Shown here piece after piece: positions 1 to 9,446 of a DNA stretch of 64,000 bases. The notes under the pieces are model-generated. The model did no database searches. It saw only the letters and a list, made by a program, of their open reading frames with translations, and was not told where the DNA came from. The DNA comes from Fodinibius salicampi (GTDB lineage Bacteria; Bacteroidota; Rhodothermia; Balneolales; Balneolaceae). Within the stretch, counting starts at the first letter, position 1. Every line of letters starts with the position of its first letter. The translations under genes and the position numbers were made by a program. The stretch covers positions 62,001-126,000 of the forward strand of contig NZ_BAABRS010000002.1 of assembly GCF_039545095.1 (NCBI RefSeq), in the 5' to 3' direction.

Positions 1-324
1 ACAGAACCGTGCATTAATTGTAAATATACCAACTGTGCGGCTGTATGTCCGGTGGATGCCTTTCGTGAAGGACCCAACTTTTTAACCATTGATCCGCTGG
101 AATGTATTGACTGTGATGCATGTGTAGCTGAGTGTCCGGTTGAGGCTATCTATCCGGACGATGAAGTGCCCATGGAATGGGAGCATTATATTGAACTGAA
201 TGAACGGCTGGCAGAGAAGTGGTCCGATCGCATTATTAATATGACCAAAGATGACCTGCCTGATGCGGATGAGTGGGCCGAAGTGGAAGACAAACTGGAT
301 CACCTGCAGGAAGAGTGGGATTAG
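1..324 (+). CDS. fdxA: 7Fe/8Fe ferredoxin, 5' end cut by window
   Basis: Small electron-carrier ferredoxin of the FdxA type. The reading frame is open from base 1 and begins inside the conserved start of the family ([12 protein letters not shown]), so only a few residues and the start codon are missing. The first Cys cluster is C-x2-C-x4-C-x3-CP and the second is [12 protein letters not shown]. An acidic C-terminal tail of about 50 residues ([14 protein letters not shown] region) matches the usual 105-110 residue length. It probably carries one 3Fe-4S and one 4Fe-4S cluster in the cytoplasm. It stands alone here, with 156 bp before folP. Family assignment is firm; its redox partner cannot be read from the sequence. 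Confidence 0.93.
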   Translation, partial: TEPCINCKYTNCAAVCPVDAFREGPNFLTIDPLECIDCDACVAECPVEAIYPDDEVPMEWEHYIELNERLAEKWSDRIINMTKDDLPDADEWAEVEDKLDHLQEEWD

Positions 325-480
325 TCTTTGGTTTTCGGATATTGAACTGATACCAATTTCCGCCGAATAAATAGAGTGGGAGCTGGTCGATCTTCTGATT
401 GGCTCCAAGCAGGCTTAAAATGCTGTTATTTCCATTTAAATTAAAACTTTATCTATATCAGCTTAAGTCTTACTTAAATA

Positions 481-1329
481 ATGGCTAACTCTAAATTCAG
501 CAATCAATTTTCTGTAAGAGGTAAAGATTTGGTTCTCTCATCCCCTAAAATCATGGGGATTCTGAATGCTACCCCGGATTCTTTTTCTGATGGTGGTAAG
601 TTTAATCAGACGGATGAAGCGCTCAATCGTATTGGGAGAATGATCTCCGAGGGGGCGGCCATCATTGATATTGGAGGAGAATCCACCCGTCCTGGTGCAG
701 AACCGGTATCAGAAGAGGAGGAGATTGATCGGGTAATTCCGATCATTGAAAAAGCAGTAAAACAATTTCCGGATACCTTTTTTTCAATTGATACTACAAA
801 GTATAAGGTGGCAAGGGAGGCATTGGAGCGGGGTGTGCATTTAGTTAATGATGTGAGCGGACTTAAGGAACCGTTGTTAGCAGGTTTATGTGCAGAATAT
901 GATGCCGGTTATATTCTAATGCATACGCAGGGAAATCCGGAAACCATGCAGGAGAATCCTACCTATGATGAAGTAACCAATGATGTCTACCTTTTTTTAA
1001 AACAAAAAATTGCTCTGGCCGAAGAGAGGGAACTGGATACGATTATCATAGATCCGGGCATTGGTTTTGGCAAAACACTGGAGCATAATCGAAAACTTAT
1101 AGCGGATCTGGATGCTTTTCGATCTTTGGGCTATCCTATCATGGTAGGTGCTTCCCGAAAATCGATGATTGGGGACATTTTAAAAGGCCGGGATGTCAAT
1201 GGACGTCTTATCGGGACTATTGCTGTACACTATCATGCGATGTTGCAGGGGGCGAATATTATTCGCGTACACGATGTGAAAGAAGCCCATGATTCGTTAA
1301 TGGTCTATAACGTCCTCACTTCAGTTTAA
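481..1329 (+). CDS. folP: Dihydropteroate synthase
   Basis: Condenses p-aminobenzoate with hydroxymethyl-dihydropterin pyrophosphate in folate synthesis; cytoplasmic TIM barrel. The diagnostic motifs are MGILNATPDSFSDGG near residue 25, IDIGGESTRPGA near residue 60, the IDTTK strand, and the late GASRKSMIG loop that binds the pterin pyrophosphate. The 282-residue length is normal. The ATG at 481 follows an AT-rich leader without a clear ribosome-binding site, as is common in this group. cdaA follows 128 bp downstream in the same direction, a pairing often seen in Bacteroidota. Confidence 0.96.
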   Translation: MANSKFSNQFSVRGKDLVLSSPKIMGILNATPDSFSDGGKFNQTDEALNRIGRMISEGAAIIDIGGESTRPGAEPVSEEEEIDRVIPIIEKAVKQFPDTFFSIDTTKYKVAREALERGVHLVNDVSGLKEPLLAGLCAEYDAGYILMHTQGNPETMQENPTYDEVTNDVYLFLKQKIALAEERELDTIIIDPGIGFGKTLEHNRKLIADLDAFRSLGYPIMVGASRKSMIGDILKGRDVNGRLIGTIAVHYHAMLQGANIIRVHDVKEAHDSLMVYNVLTSV

Positions 1330-1457
1330 AAGGTTAGTTGTGAGCTTGGATTGCTGTTATATATGAAGGAAGTCTATTCCATCAGGATATTTAAGTTGCT
1401 AAAATTATAGTTATATTTATGCACATATAAATAATTTTAGTTAAAGAGGATACTCCG

Positions 1458-2276
1458 TTGATCCCCATTGGATTCTTAGAATTTGGAATTACGGACTTTG
1501 TTGAAGTCCTAATTATTACGATGGTATTATTCTACCTTTACCGGTGGATACGGGGAACCTTTGCCATTCAGGCTGCTGTAGGACTTGTTTTTATTATTCT
1601 CGTAAATGCTGCCGTAAGTGCAATGGGGCTTAGTACTATTAACTTTATCCTGCGCGGTATTCTGGATGTAGGAATTCTGGCCGTATTTATCATCTTTCAA
1701 CCGGAAATAAGAAAACTTCTCTACCGGTTGGGGCAAAATACCAATATCGATCGCTTTTTCGTACAGTCCAACTCCGAGGATATTATTGATGAAGTGATTG
1801 AAGCCGTTCGTAATATGTCACATACTCAGACAGGAGCCCTCATTGTATTTGCCCGTTCTTCTACGCTGCAGGATTTGGTGGATGTAGGTATTCAGCTGGA
1901 TGCTCGCGTAAACAGTCAGCTTTTACAAACTATTTTTAACCGGCATACTCCGCTGCATGACGGCGCGGTTGTAATCAGAAGTAACCGGATTGTTGCGGCC
2001 AGTTGCTATCTGCCGATTTCTCAGAATCAAAATATTTCGTCTGTATTTGGAACACGGCACCGGGCAGCCGTGGGGATAACCGAAACGAATAATGTTTTTG
2101 TAGTAGTGGTTTCAGAAGAAACAGGACGAATATCTGTAGCGCAAAATGGTTCATTAACCAGTGGATTGAGTATCCAGAAACTCCGCAGTGAGATGACAAA
2201 AGTACTTGGGGATCAGGATATAGAAGAGGATGAAGTTGCCTTTACTCCATCACAATCAGAGCTCAATATTAGCTAG
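1458..2276 (+). CDS. cdaA: Diadenylate cyclase CdaA
   Basis: Membrane enzyme that makes the second messenger c-di-AMP from two ATP. Residues 1-85 hold three hydrophobic segments and end in the family motif FQPEIRKLLY. The DisA_N catalytic domain follows, with the DGA motif in LHDGAVVI and the RHR motif in GTRHRAAVG. The start is a TTG at 1458, preceded at a good distance by AAAGAGGA (1443-1450); no upstream ATG fits. The 3' end overlaps the convergent patatin gene by 8 bp. No c-di-AMP phosphodiesterase or receptor is recognisable nearby. Confidence 0.95.
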   Translation: MIPIGFLEFGITDFVEVLIITMVLFYLYRWIRGTFAIQAAVGLVFIILVNAAVSAMGLSTINFILRGILDVGILAVFIIFQPEIRKLLYRLGQNTNIDRFFVQSNSEDIIDEVIEAVRNMSHTQTGALIVFARSSTLQDLVDVGIQLDARVNSQLLQTIFNRHTPLHDGAVVIRSNRIVAASCYLPISQNQNISSVFGTRHRAAVGITETNNVFVVVVSEETGRISVAQNGSLTSGLSIQKLRSEMTKVLGDQDIEEDEVAFTPSQSELNIS

Positions 2277-3210
2277 ATCCGTTTTTATTCGAAAGTTCAA
2301 GCACCTGGCGGGCCCGCTCTTTGCCGGCTTCATAGCGCTTATCAATCATATCCTCAGAAAAATCAAGAGAATCGCCCAGTGGTTTCTGGGGAGCTACAAT
2401 ATTGGATTCAATGTATTTATAGGGTGTGCCGTTGGGTTTTTGAAGAGAAGCATCCTGCTTTGCTGCTTGTCCGACAAGTCGATTAATTTGGACAAATCGC
2501 TCTATATCTTCTTTGAAAATTTCTTCCAGCATTACATCAATCGAACGCTTAGCGATGCGAAGAATATCATTTACTTTGACTTTATTCTGTTGGCGATCAA
2601 GCGGCTCGGTAGGCATAATAACAATCTCATCAGGATTATACGGCAGTACTTGTGCAATGGGAGAAATATTGCGTATTCCGCCGTCCACAAGTGTTTGGTT
2701 GTAGAAATCCACCGGATCAAATTGTACGGGTATGGCAGAAGATGCTAAAATGCGCAAAATATCATCTTCATCTATACGATGATCTCCTCTTTGTACGGTA
2801 GCTTTGACATAGTTTCCGTTTTCGAGCGTAACGAAGCCAAAGTGAAAAGGAGTGTGGACTTTTTGACCAATCAAATAGCTGGAGAGAAGTCGTTTAAGCG
2901 GCTTATGATCGTGGATCCCGCGTGGAGGACTGGAGATCCCTATTTTGTATAACGCAAACTGTTTAATAATCCCGGCAATGGGACGGGTGCGCAGAATATC
3001 GCTTTTGCTAACTGACTGCCAGAGCTGTTGTAATTCAGAAAATTGTTGTGTGGCAATCATGGCTCCATTCAAGGCCCCAACGCTAACACCGCTGATCACA
3101 TCGAATTCATAATCCTGATCAAAAAAAATTTCAAGGGCTCCTACCTGAAATGCACCTTTTGCTCCGCCACCTGATAAAACGAGTGCTATTTGCTGATTCC
3201 GATCAGACAT
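2269..3210 (-). CDS. Patatin-like phospholipase
   Basis: Predicted serine acyl hydrolase acting on phospholipid or other acyl esters. It has the patatin Ser-Asp dyad signature: the oxyanion-hole loop GGGAKGAFQVG at residues 14-24, the nucleophile elbow GVSVG at about 41-45, and the catalytic Asp in VDGG at about residue 173. There is no signal peptide, so it is likely cytoplasmic. It is 313 residues long and is the last gene of the leftward run mutB-meaB-patatin, 60 bp after meaB. The substrate is unknown, and the link to methylmalonyl-CoA metabolism is only positional. Confidence 0.9.
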   Translation of the reverse strand: MSDRNQQIALVLSGGGAKGAFQVGALEIFFDQDYEFDVISGVSVGALNGAMIATQQFSELQQLWQSVSKSDILRTRPIAGIIKQFALYKIGISSPPRGIHDHKPLKRLLSSYLIGQKVHTPFHFGFVTLENGNYVKATVQRGDHRIDEDDILRILASSAIPVQFDPVDFYNQTLVDGGIRNISPIAQVLPYNPDEIVIMPTEPLDRQQNKVKVNDILRIAKRSIDVMLEEIFKEDIERFVQINRLVGQAAKQDASLQKPNGTPYKYIESNIVAPQKPLGDSLDFSEDMIDKRYEAGKERARQVLELSNKNGSS

Positions 3211-3270
3211 TTGTTCTTCTATGGTATTATCTGATAGTCAATGATGGTAACCTACAAAAACAATGTAATT

Positions 3271-4362
3271 TTATTTCGACTTAAAATACAACTCCAGTAG
3301 TTGATGCGCAGCCTTAAAAGAACTTATTTCCCCGTTTAAGACTTGTTGTTCAATTTGATCTTTTTGTTTTTGTACGGCCTTATTTTCATAAAAGTGTTCC
3401 CTGAGTCGATTGCTAATGGTATCATACATCCAATGCTTAGCCTGACGGTTTCGCTTATCCTGGAAGTAGCCGTTATCCTTTGTTAGGCGGACATACTCTT
3501 GGATGAGAGTCCAGATTTCCGGAATACCTTTTTCAGTTACGGCCGAACAGGTTGTAACTTCGGGACGCCATCCTGATTGATCTTCCGGATACAGATGAAG
3601 CGCATTTTTATATTCACGGACTGCCTGCGAAACTGCTTTTTTACTGGCTTCATCGATTTTATTAATGGCAATGGCATCCGCCATCTCCATGACCCCCCTT
3701 TTGATGCCCTGCAATTCATCCCCGGCCCCGGCCAGCATTAATAATAAAAAGAAATCAACCATAGAATGTACGGCCGTTTCTGACTGTCCGACACCAACGG
3801 TTTCTATAAAAATAGTGTCATATCCCGCAGCTTCACAGAGATAAATTGTTTCGCGTGTTTTACGGGCTACACCGCCCAGCGATCCGCCTGTGGGAGAGGG
3901 ACGAATAAAGGCATTACCATGATTAGCTAACGTTTCCATGCGTGTTTTATCACCGAGAATACTCCCTCTGGAGCGCATGCTGCTGGGGTCGATGGCTAAA
4001 ACTGCTAGATTATGTCCTTCTTCCAGAATATGATTACCCATTGATTCGATAAACGTACTTTTGCCGACGCCGGGCACTCCGGTAATCCCTACGCGAATTG
4101 AGTTTCCGGCTTCAGGAAGGCATTGTTCAATGATATTCTGCGCCAGTTCCCGATGGGATGACTTCGTGCTTTCAATGAGCGTAATGGCACGGCTCAAAAT
4201 AGTTCGATCACCATTCTTGATGCCAGCTATATAATCGTCCAGAGAAAGGGAGGAGCGCCGGTTTTTAAATCGATTTAATGCCTCATTGTTGATGGCATTA
4301 TTTTGCCGCGTCCCTTCAGTTGACGAAAGTGAAGAGTTGTTATTTTTGTTTTTGTCAGACAA
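3271..4362 (-). CDS. meaB: Methylmalonyl-CoA mutase-associated GTPase MeaB
   Basis: G3E-family GTPase that guards and reloads the B12 cofactor of methylmalonyl-CoA mutase. The Walker A motif is GITGVPGVGKST, and the family residues AIDPSS, TVGVGQSE and NKID follow in order. The 363 residues include an N-terminal extension of about 35 low-complexity residues rich in Asn and Ser. The apparent start is a TTG at 4362 with no ATG near it, so the exact N-terminus is uncertain. It lies 41 bp after mutB and is surely co-transcribed with it. Confidence 0.93.
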   Translation of the reverse strand: MSDKNKNNNSSLSSTEGTRQNNAINNEALNRFKNRRSSLSLDDYIAGIKNGDRTILSRAITLIESTKSSHRELAQNIIEQCLPEAGNSIRVGITGVPGVGKSTFIESMGNHILEEGHNLAVLAIDPSSMRSRGSILGDKTRMETLANHGNAFIRPSPTGGSLGGVARKTRETIYLCEAAGYDTIFIETVGVGQSETAVHSMVDFFLLLMLAGAGDELQGIKRGVMEMADAIAINKIDEASKKAVSQAVREYKNALHLYPEDQSGWRPEVTTCSAVTEKGIPEIWTLIQEYVRLTKDNGYFQDKRNRQAKHWMYDTISNRLREHFYENKAVQKQKDQIEQQVLNGEISSFKAAHQLLELYFKSK

Positions 4363-4403
4363 ATTTAAGGAAACTAAAAAAACGAAAGTTTATTGAGAAT
4401 GAA

Positions 4404-6536
4404 TTATTTCTGAGCATCAATCAAAATCTCCAAAATTTGCTGGGCAGCCAGTGAAATAACCGTACCCGGACCAAAAATACCGACTACGCCTTTCTCATAT
4501 AAGAATTCATAGTCCTGTTCCGGCACTACCCCACCAACAATAACCATGATATCATCCCGGCCAAGTTTTTTGAGTTCTTCAAGCACTTGTGGAACCAGGC
4601 TTTTATGTCCGCCAGCCAGGCTGGAAACACCCAGAATATGCACATCATTTTCAACAGCTTGTCGGGCGGCTTCTTCCGGAGTCTGGAACAGCGGACCGAT
4701 ATCCACATCAAAACCAAGATCAGCAAAGCTGGTGGATATCACTTTTGCTCCGCGATCATGGCCATCCTGACCCATCTTGGCGACCATAATACGGGGACGT
4801 CGTCCGGCCAGATCTGCAAACTCATCAGCTAGCTTCTGGGCCTTTTGGAAGTTTTCATCTTTATCAATTTCTGAGGAATACACGCCTGATACCGATCTTA
4901 CGGTTGCTTTGTAACGTCCGAACTCTTTCTCCATCGCATCGGATATTTCGCCGAGCGTAGCCCGTTTGCGGGCGGCCTTCACTGCAACATCCAGAAGATT
5001 GCCCTCTCCGGTTTCGGCTACTTTTGTGATGGCGCTTAACGCCGATTGTACTTCTTCTTCGTTGCGTTGGGACCGGAGCTTATCAAGTCTGTCGAGCTGG
5101 GCCTTTCGAACTTTTTCATTATCCACCTCAAGAATGTCAATTGGCTCTTCTTTGTCAAGGGAATATTTGTTAACACCCACAATGGTTTCTTTGCCGGAAT
5201 CGATGCGTGCCTGCTTTTTTGCGGCAGCTTCTTCGATCCGCATTTTGGGAACCCCCGTTTCAATGGCTTTGGCCATCCCGCCAAGTTCTTCCACTTCTTC
5301 AATCAGTTCCCAGGCACGTCGGGCAATTCGGTCGGTCAGATATTCCACATAGTAAGAGCCTGCCCAGGGATCAACTGCTTTAGTTATGCCCGTTTCTTCC
5401 TGCAGGTATATTTGCGTATTACGGGCAATGCGTGCAGAAAAATCAGAAGGGAGTGCAATGGCTTCATCCAGCGCATTCGTGTGCAGGGATTGGGTATGTC
5501 CAAGAGCCGCTGCCATCGCTTCAATTGTGGTTCTTGCTACATTGTTGTAGGGATCTTGTTTGGTCAGACTCCATCCTGATGTTTGGCTGTGCGTACGTAG
5601 CGACATCGATTTGGGATTATCAGGATCAAAGCGTTTAACCAGTTTTGCCCATAGCATACGCGCGGCGCGCATCTTGGCAATTTCCATAAAGTGATTCATC
5701 CCGATAGCCCAGAAAAACGAGATACGCGGTGCAAAGTCATCAATGTCTAGTCCGGCATCAATACCCGTGCGGAGGTATTCAAGACCGTCTGCGAGCGTGT
5801 AAGCCAACTCAATGTCGCAGGTAGCCCCCGCTTCCTGCATGTGATAACCACTCACGCTGATAGAGTTGAACTTTGGCATATATTCCGAAGTATACTCGAA
5901 AATATCTCCGACAATGCACATCGACGGATTAGGTGGGTATATATAGGTATTGCGCACCATAAATTCTTTTAGGATATCGTTCTGGATGGTGCCCGCCAGC
6001 TTTTCTTTGGATATGCCTTGTTCTTCAGCTGTTACGATATAAAAAGCCATAATCGGAATGACGGCCCCGTTCATAGTCATGGAAACTGACATCTTATCCA
6101 GCGGAATCTGATTGAAAAGAACCTTCATATCTAGGATAGAGTCGATGGCCACGCCTGCTTTGCCCACATCGCCGGAAACGCGCGGGTGGTCAGAGTCATA
6201 GCCGCGGTGGGTAGCCAAGTCAAAGGCGACGGAAAGTCCTTTTTGTCCCTGTGCCAGTGCCTTGCGATAAAACTCATTGGATTCTTCCGCTGTTGAAAAA
6301 CCAGCATACTGGCGTATGGTCCACGGTCGGTAGGTATACATGGTAGCGTAAGGCCCGCGCAGATAGGGGGGGATGCCTGCAGCAAAATCCAGATGTTCTA
6401 AATTTTTAATATCTGATTTTTCGAAACGAGACTTTACGGGAATCTGCTCGGCGGTATTCCATGTCTGCTCTCCATTTTCTTGGTCATCTGAAAGGAAATC
6501 CGATCTAAATGGTATGTCAGAAAAATCTGGTCTCAT
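4404..6536 (-). CDS. mutB: Methylmalonyl-CoA mutase, large catalytic subunit
   Basis: B12-dependent enzyme interconverting (R)-methylmalonyl-CoA and succinyl-CoA. The N-terminal catalytic barrel (about residues 40-560) starts with the substrate-binding stretch [17 protein letters not shown]. The C-terminal cobalamin domain has the base-off motif DGHDRG followed by GGVVPEQD. About 710 residues is the usual length. I place the start at the ATG at 6536; a GTG two codons upstream is possible. It is transcribed ahead of meaB. Its partner mutA lies 2.9 kb away on the same strand, separated by two unrelated genes. Confidence 0.96.
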   Translation of the reverse strand: MRPDFSDIPFRSDFLSDDQENGEQTWNTAEQIPVKSRFEKSDIKNLEHLDFAAGIPPYLRGPYATMYTYRPWTIRQYAGFSTAEESNEFYRKALAQGQKGLSVAFDLATHRGYDSDHPRVSGDVGKAGVAIDSILDMKVLFNQIPLDKMSVSMTMNGAVIPIMAFYIVTAEEQGISKEKLAGTIQNDILKEFMVRNTYIYPPNPSMCIVGDIFEYTSEYMPKFNSISVSGYHMQEAGATCDIELAYTLADGLEYLRTGIDAGLDIDDFAPRISFFWAIGMNHFMEIAKMRAARMLWAKLVKRFDPDNPKSMSLRTHSQTSGWSLTKQDPYNNVARTTIEAMAAALGHTQSLHTNALDEAIALPSDFSARIARNTQIYLQEETGITKAVDPWAGSYYVEYLTDRIARRAWELIEEVEELGGMAKAIETGVPKMRIEEAAAKKQARIDSGKETIVGVNKYSLDKEEPIDILEVDNEKVRKAQLDRLDKLRSQRNEEEVQSALSAITKVAETGEGNLLDVAVKAARKRATLGEISDAMEKEFGRYKATVRSVSGVYSSEIDKDENFQKAQKLADEFADLAGRRPRIMVAKMGQDGHDRGAKVISTSFADLGFDVDIGPLFQTPEEAARQAVENDVHILGVSSLAGGHKSLVPQVLEELKKLGRDDIMVIVGGVVPEQDYEFLYEKGVVGIFGPGTVISLAAQQILEILIDAQK

Positions 6537-6903
6537 AAGCACAATATTTCATGCCCAAAGGGAGTATGGCAGATTGATAGTATGATATACCCGATAATAC
6601 ATTAAATATTAAGAGCTAAAAAGTTACGAATGACAATGAATCCCTATTAAATAATGCTATTGGCTTAGCTGTTGTTTTGTTCTAACCTACGAAATCTGGA
6701 TAGCTTTAAAAAGCTGGACAGGTATATTTCATGGGCTTTATAATTTCCTGGGAGCCCCAAAAATATATTATTATTTCTTTATTGGATGTGAAAAATCATT
6801 TTCCTTTGTACCTATTATAGGTTTATAGCCGTTAATTTGATATAGAGTAATTATTTGTGGGGAAATCGCAAAATAACTTGTTTATTGTAACGTAAGTTAT
6901 GTA

Positions 6904-6990
6904 ATGGATGATCCTTATTCATTATCAGGAATGTTTTGGCTGATAGGAGGATTATTTGTCGTTTACTCGTCTTTATATGGGTTTTTATAA
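6904..6990 (+). CDS. Candidate 28-residue single-span membrane protein
   Basis: A short open frame from an ATG to TAA with a polar head (MDDPYSLSG) and one hydrophobic stretch (FWLIGGLFVVYSSLYGFL) long enough to cross a membrane. It lies in the 533-bp gap upstream of the desaturase, on the same strand. No ribosome-binding site is obvious, and the frame is short enough to occur by chance. Function is unknown; conservation upstream of the desaturase in relatives would decide whether it is real. Confidence 0.35.
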   Translation: MDDPYSLSGMFWLIGGLFVVYSSLYGFL

Positions 6991-7075
6991 TACCAGCCAG
7001 ACCTTTTGTAAGATACTGTCGCAAATGTTGTGCTATTTTAAATATATGTCTAATAAATAACAGGATGATTAGCTT

Positions 7076-8185
7076 ATGTCTAACGTTGAGAAAGTAACGT
7101 TTAACAATAGTACAAGCCGTGCTTTTAGTAAAACCGTGAAAAAGCGGGTTAATGAGTATTTTGAGGAGAATAATCTCTCAAAGCATGCTAATCTGCAAAT
7201 GGTAGTAAAAACCATTGTATTACTGACCCTTTATTTTGGATCCTATGCATTAATTATGTCGGGGCAGCTCTCTCTCGGAGCCATGTGGGGTTTAACCTTT
7301 TTAATGGGGGTAGGGATGGCCGGTATCGGGTTTTCTGTTTCCCATGATGCGCTGCACGGGGCCTATTCTTCGAATAAATATATTAATCGTGCTTTAGGAT
7401 TTACTTTCGATCTTCTGGGAGCGAATGGCTATATCTGGAAGATAACCCACAATATAATCCATCATACTTACACAAATATTCACGGACATGATGAGGATCT
7501 TGAAGTTGCCGAATTCATCCGCCTCTCGCCCCATTCTGAATTTAAAACGATTCATCGCATTCAGCATATTCTTGCTTTCTTTGCCTATAGTCTGGCTACC
7601 TTTTTCTGGGTTTTTATTAAGGACTATAAATATTTTTTGCAAGATGATATCGGTCCCTATAAAAATAAAACCCATCCAACCAGCGAATGGGTGATTCTAT
7701 TCGTAACGAAAGCCATTTACTATACCTATATGCTGGCTTTGCCGATGCTTTTTCTTGATATTACATGGATTCACCTTCTGATTGGATTTACGACTCTTCA
7801 TATTACAGCCGGACTCATACTTGGCATAATCTTCCAGCTTGCTCATGTTGTTGAGGGGACCGACCATCCGGTGCCGGATGAAGAAAATATGATTGATGAA
7901 CACTGGATGATTCATGAAATGGTTACTACAAATAATTTTGGGCGTGATAATAAAGCGTTGTGTTGGTTTGTGGGTGGATTGAATTTTCAGATTGAGCATC
8001 ATCTCTTTCCAAGGATATGCAGTGTACACTACCCGGCTATCAGCCATATTGTTGAGAAAACGGCAAAGGAGCATGATATCCCTTATAATCATCATGACAC
8101 CTTTTTTGGAGCCGTGGCATCTCATTATCGCACGCTAAAAAAGTTTGGGGACCCAGATTATTCTTATTCCGAAGCGAGGGCGTGA
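7076..8185 (+). CDS. Membrane fatty-acid desaturase
   Basis: Di-iron acyl desaturase that inserts a double bond into membrane acyl chains. The three His boxes are present: HDALHG at about residue 92, HNIIHH at about 125, and QIEHHLFP at about 307. Four hydrophobic segments lie between them. The QxxHH third box is the type shared by front-end and related acyl-lipid desaturases. No cytochrome b5 domain is fused, so an external ferredoxin or reductase is needed. The start ATG follows CAGGATG. It is a single-gene unit inserted between the two mut loci; regiospecificity cannot be told. Confidence 0.92.
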   Translation: MSNVEKVTFNNSTSRAFSKTVKKRVNEYFEENNLSKHANLQMVVKTIVLLTLYFGSYALIMSGQLSLGAMWGLTFLMGVGMAGIGFSVSHDALHGAYSSNKYINRALGFTFDLLGANGYIWKITHNIIHHTYTNIHGHDEDLEVAEFIRLSPHSEFKTIHRIQHILAFFAYSLATFFWVFIKDYKYFLQDDIGPYKNKTHPTSEWVILFVTKAIYYTYMLALPMLFLDITWIHLLIGFTTLHITAGLILGIIFQLAHVVEGTDHPVPDEENMIDEHWMIHEMVTTNNFGRDNKALCWFVGGLNFQIEHHLFPRICSVHYPAISHIVEKTAKEHDIPYNHHDTFFGAVASHYRTLKKFGDPDYSYSEARA

Positions 8186-8254
8186 CAAACAATAGGATAC
8201 TCTCGAGTGGTTTTGTTTTTTATCCGTTAGGTATTATGCTGTGTAGGCTTTTCC

Positions 8255-9349
8255 TTAATTTTCTGATATGGGCTTGCATCCCCAGCCCGAATGCTGGGTC
8301 ATCGTATTAGCATTTCTACCAAACCGGGCTGGCCTGTACCAGGTTGTTATTCCTTGTGTATATTTTTTCGCATCAAAAAAAGGGAATTGCGCACAATCCA
8401 CATTTTCGCGGTATGGATTTATTCGGGTCGAATCTTGGAAGGCTGTGGTGCGATCATAAAGGTCGTTAATATATCTTCCGACAGATTCCAAGTCATATTC
8501 TGCCAGTGTAATGGTAGTTTGGATTTCCTTTTTAAGGCGTTTAAAAGTGCTATCAGCTACGGATTGTGCTACTTTTCGGGCCGAAGTCTCAGGATTATCC
8601 TCCAATAATTGCAAGCCTTCTGTATCGATATGCGACAAGTGTAAATTCTGAGGAGAAGCCAGCAAGCGATTAGCAACAGGAGCAAGAGAATATGCCATGG
8701 CAGGAGTCCCGTTATTACAGGTAGAAAGCACAACAAGATCAAACTTTTTTTGATCAGTTGATAGAAAATGCTCAATACCTTCTGTAAATGAAGAGGTATT
8801 TACCCGTAGGTTTGGCAATGTTTGATGATAGTTCGTTCCTTCCTCATTTGGTATCTCATGTCCAAAATAGAGAAAATAATTCTGTAGGCTCTGATCTCCG
8901 GAATGAAAGTGGTATCGGTTGTAAAGTTGAGCTTCGGTAGCGAGGAAATCTTCATTTCCGTCAGGATACCGATACTTTATCTGGGTGGTCTTCTCTCCGT
9001 TTGTATAGTGATATAACATGCTGCTTTTACGTGGGAATAGTGCCAGGATTTTTTTCTCTGGCTGCTGGTAAAAAATAAATACTTCACCGGAACGGGCATT
9101 TTCTGCTACATTAAGGGCAGTATCCAATACCTGAGAATTTGCCCGAACGGGTTTTCCATTGGGATCATGAAATAGATAGTCGGCATCGGCATGGATATAA
9201 TAAATGATTGAATAGTCAATATTAATAGGCTTATCCGGAGGAGCGTCTCTGGTTAGTTCAGCAGTATGACTACATCCCAAAAGACCCAGTATAATCAGAC
9301 AATAAATAAAAAAGGTCGGAGCCTTTAAGGCAGCCGATGAATAACTCAT
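8255..9349 (-). CDS. Lipoprotein with clan-CD-peptidase-like His/Cys pattern
   Basis: Unrecognised lipoprotein of 364 residues. A signal peptide ends in a lipobox with the lipidated Cys at residue 26 (LLGC). The mature part opens with a strand, SIIYYIHAD (about 47-55). Later come FLYFGHE with His164 and LVVLSTCNNG with Cys211. This strand / Gly-His / strand-Cys order resembles clan CD cysteine peptidases such as the clostripain (C11) family, where the same His and Cys form the dyad. That reading is inference from spacing only. It sits alone between the desaturase and mutA on the minus strand. Confidence 0.6.
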   Translation of the reverse strand: MSYSSAALKAPTFFIYCLIILGLLGCSHTAELTRDAPPDKPINIDYSIIYYIHADADYLFHDPNGKPVRANSQVLDTALNVAENARSGEVFIFYQQPEKKILALFPRKSSMLYHYTNGEKTTQIKYRYPDGNEDFLATEAQLYNRYHFHSGDQSLQNYFLYFGHEIPNEEGTNYHQTLPNLRVNTSSFTEGIEHFLSTDQKKFDLVVLSTCNNGTPAMAYSLAPVANRLLASPQNLHLSHIDTEGLQLLEDNPETSARKVAQSVADSTFKRLKKEIQTTITLAEYDLESVGRYINDLYDRTTAFQDSTRINPYRENVDCAQFPFFDAKKYTQGITTWYRPARFGRNANTMTQHSGWGCKPISEN

Positions 9350-9446
9350 TAGTTTATGAAGTTGAATAGGGTTGAAAAAAGTATGCAGTTATTTGGCTAA
9401 AAATGCCGTGAAATTTGAGAACTAAATATTAAATCTGTTGCATATT

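Noticed and set aside
2230-2748. 172-codon plus-strand frame over the patatin gene
   Set aside because: Antisense shadow of a gene with clear catalytic motifs; no similarity of its own.
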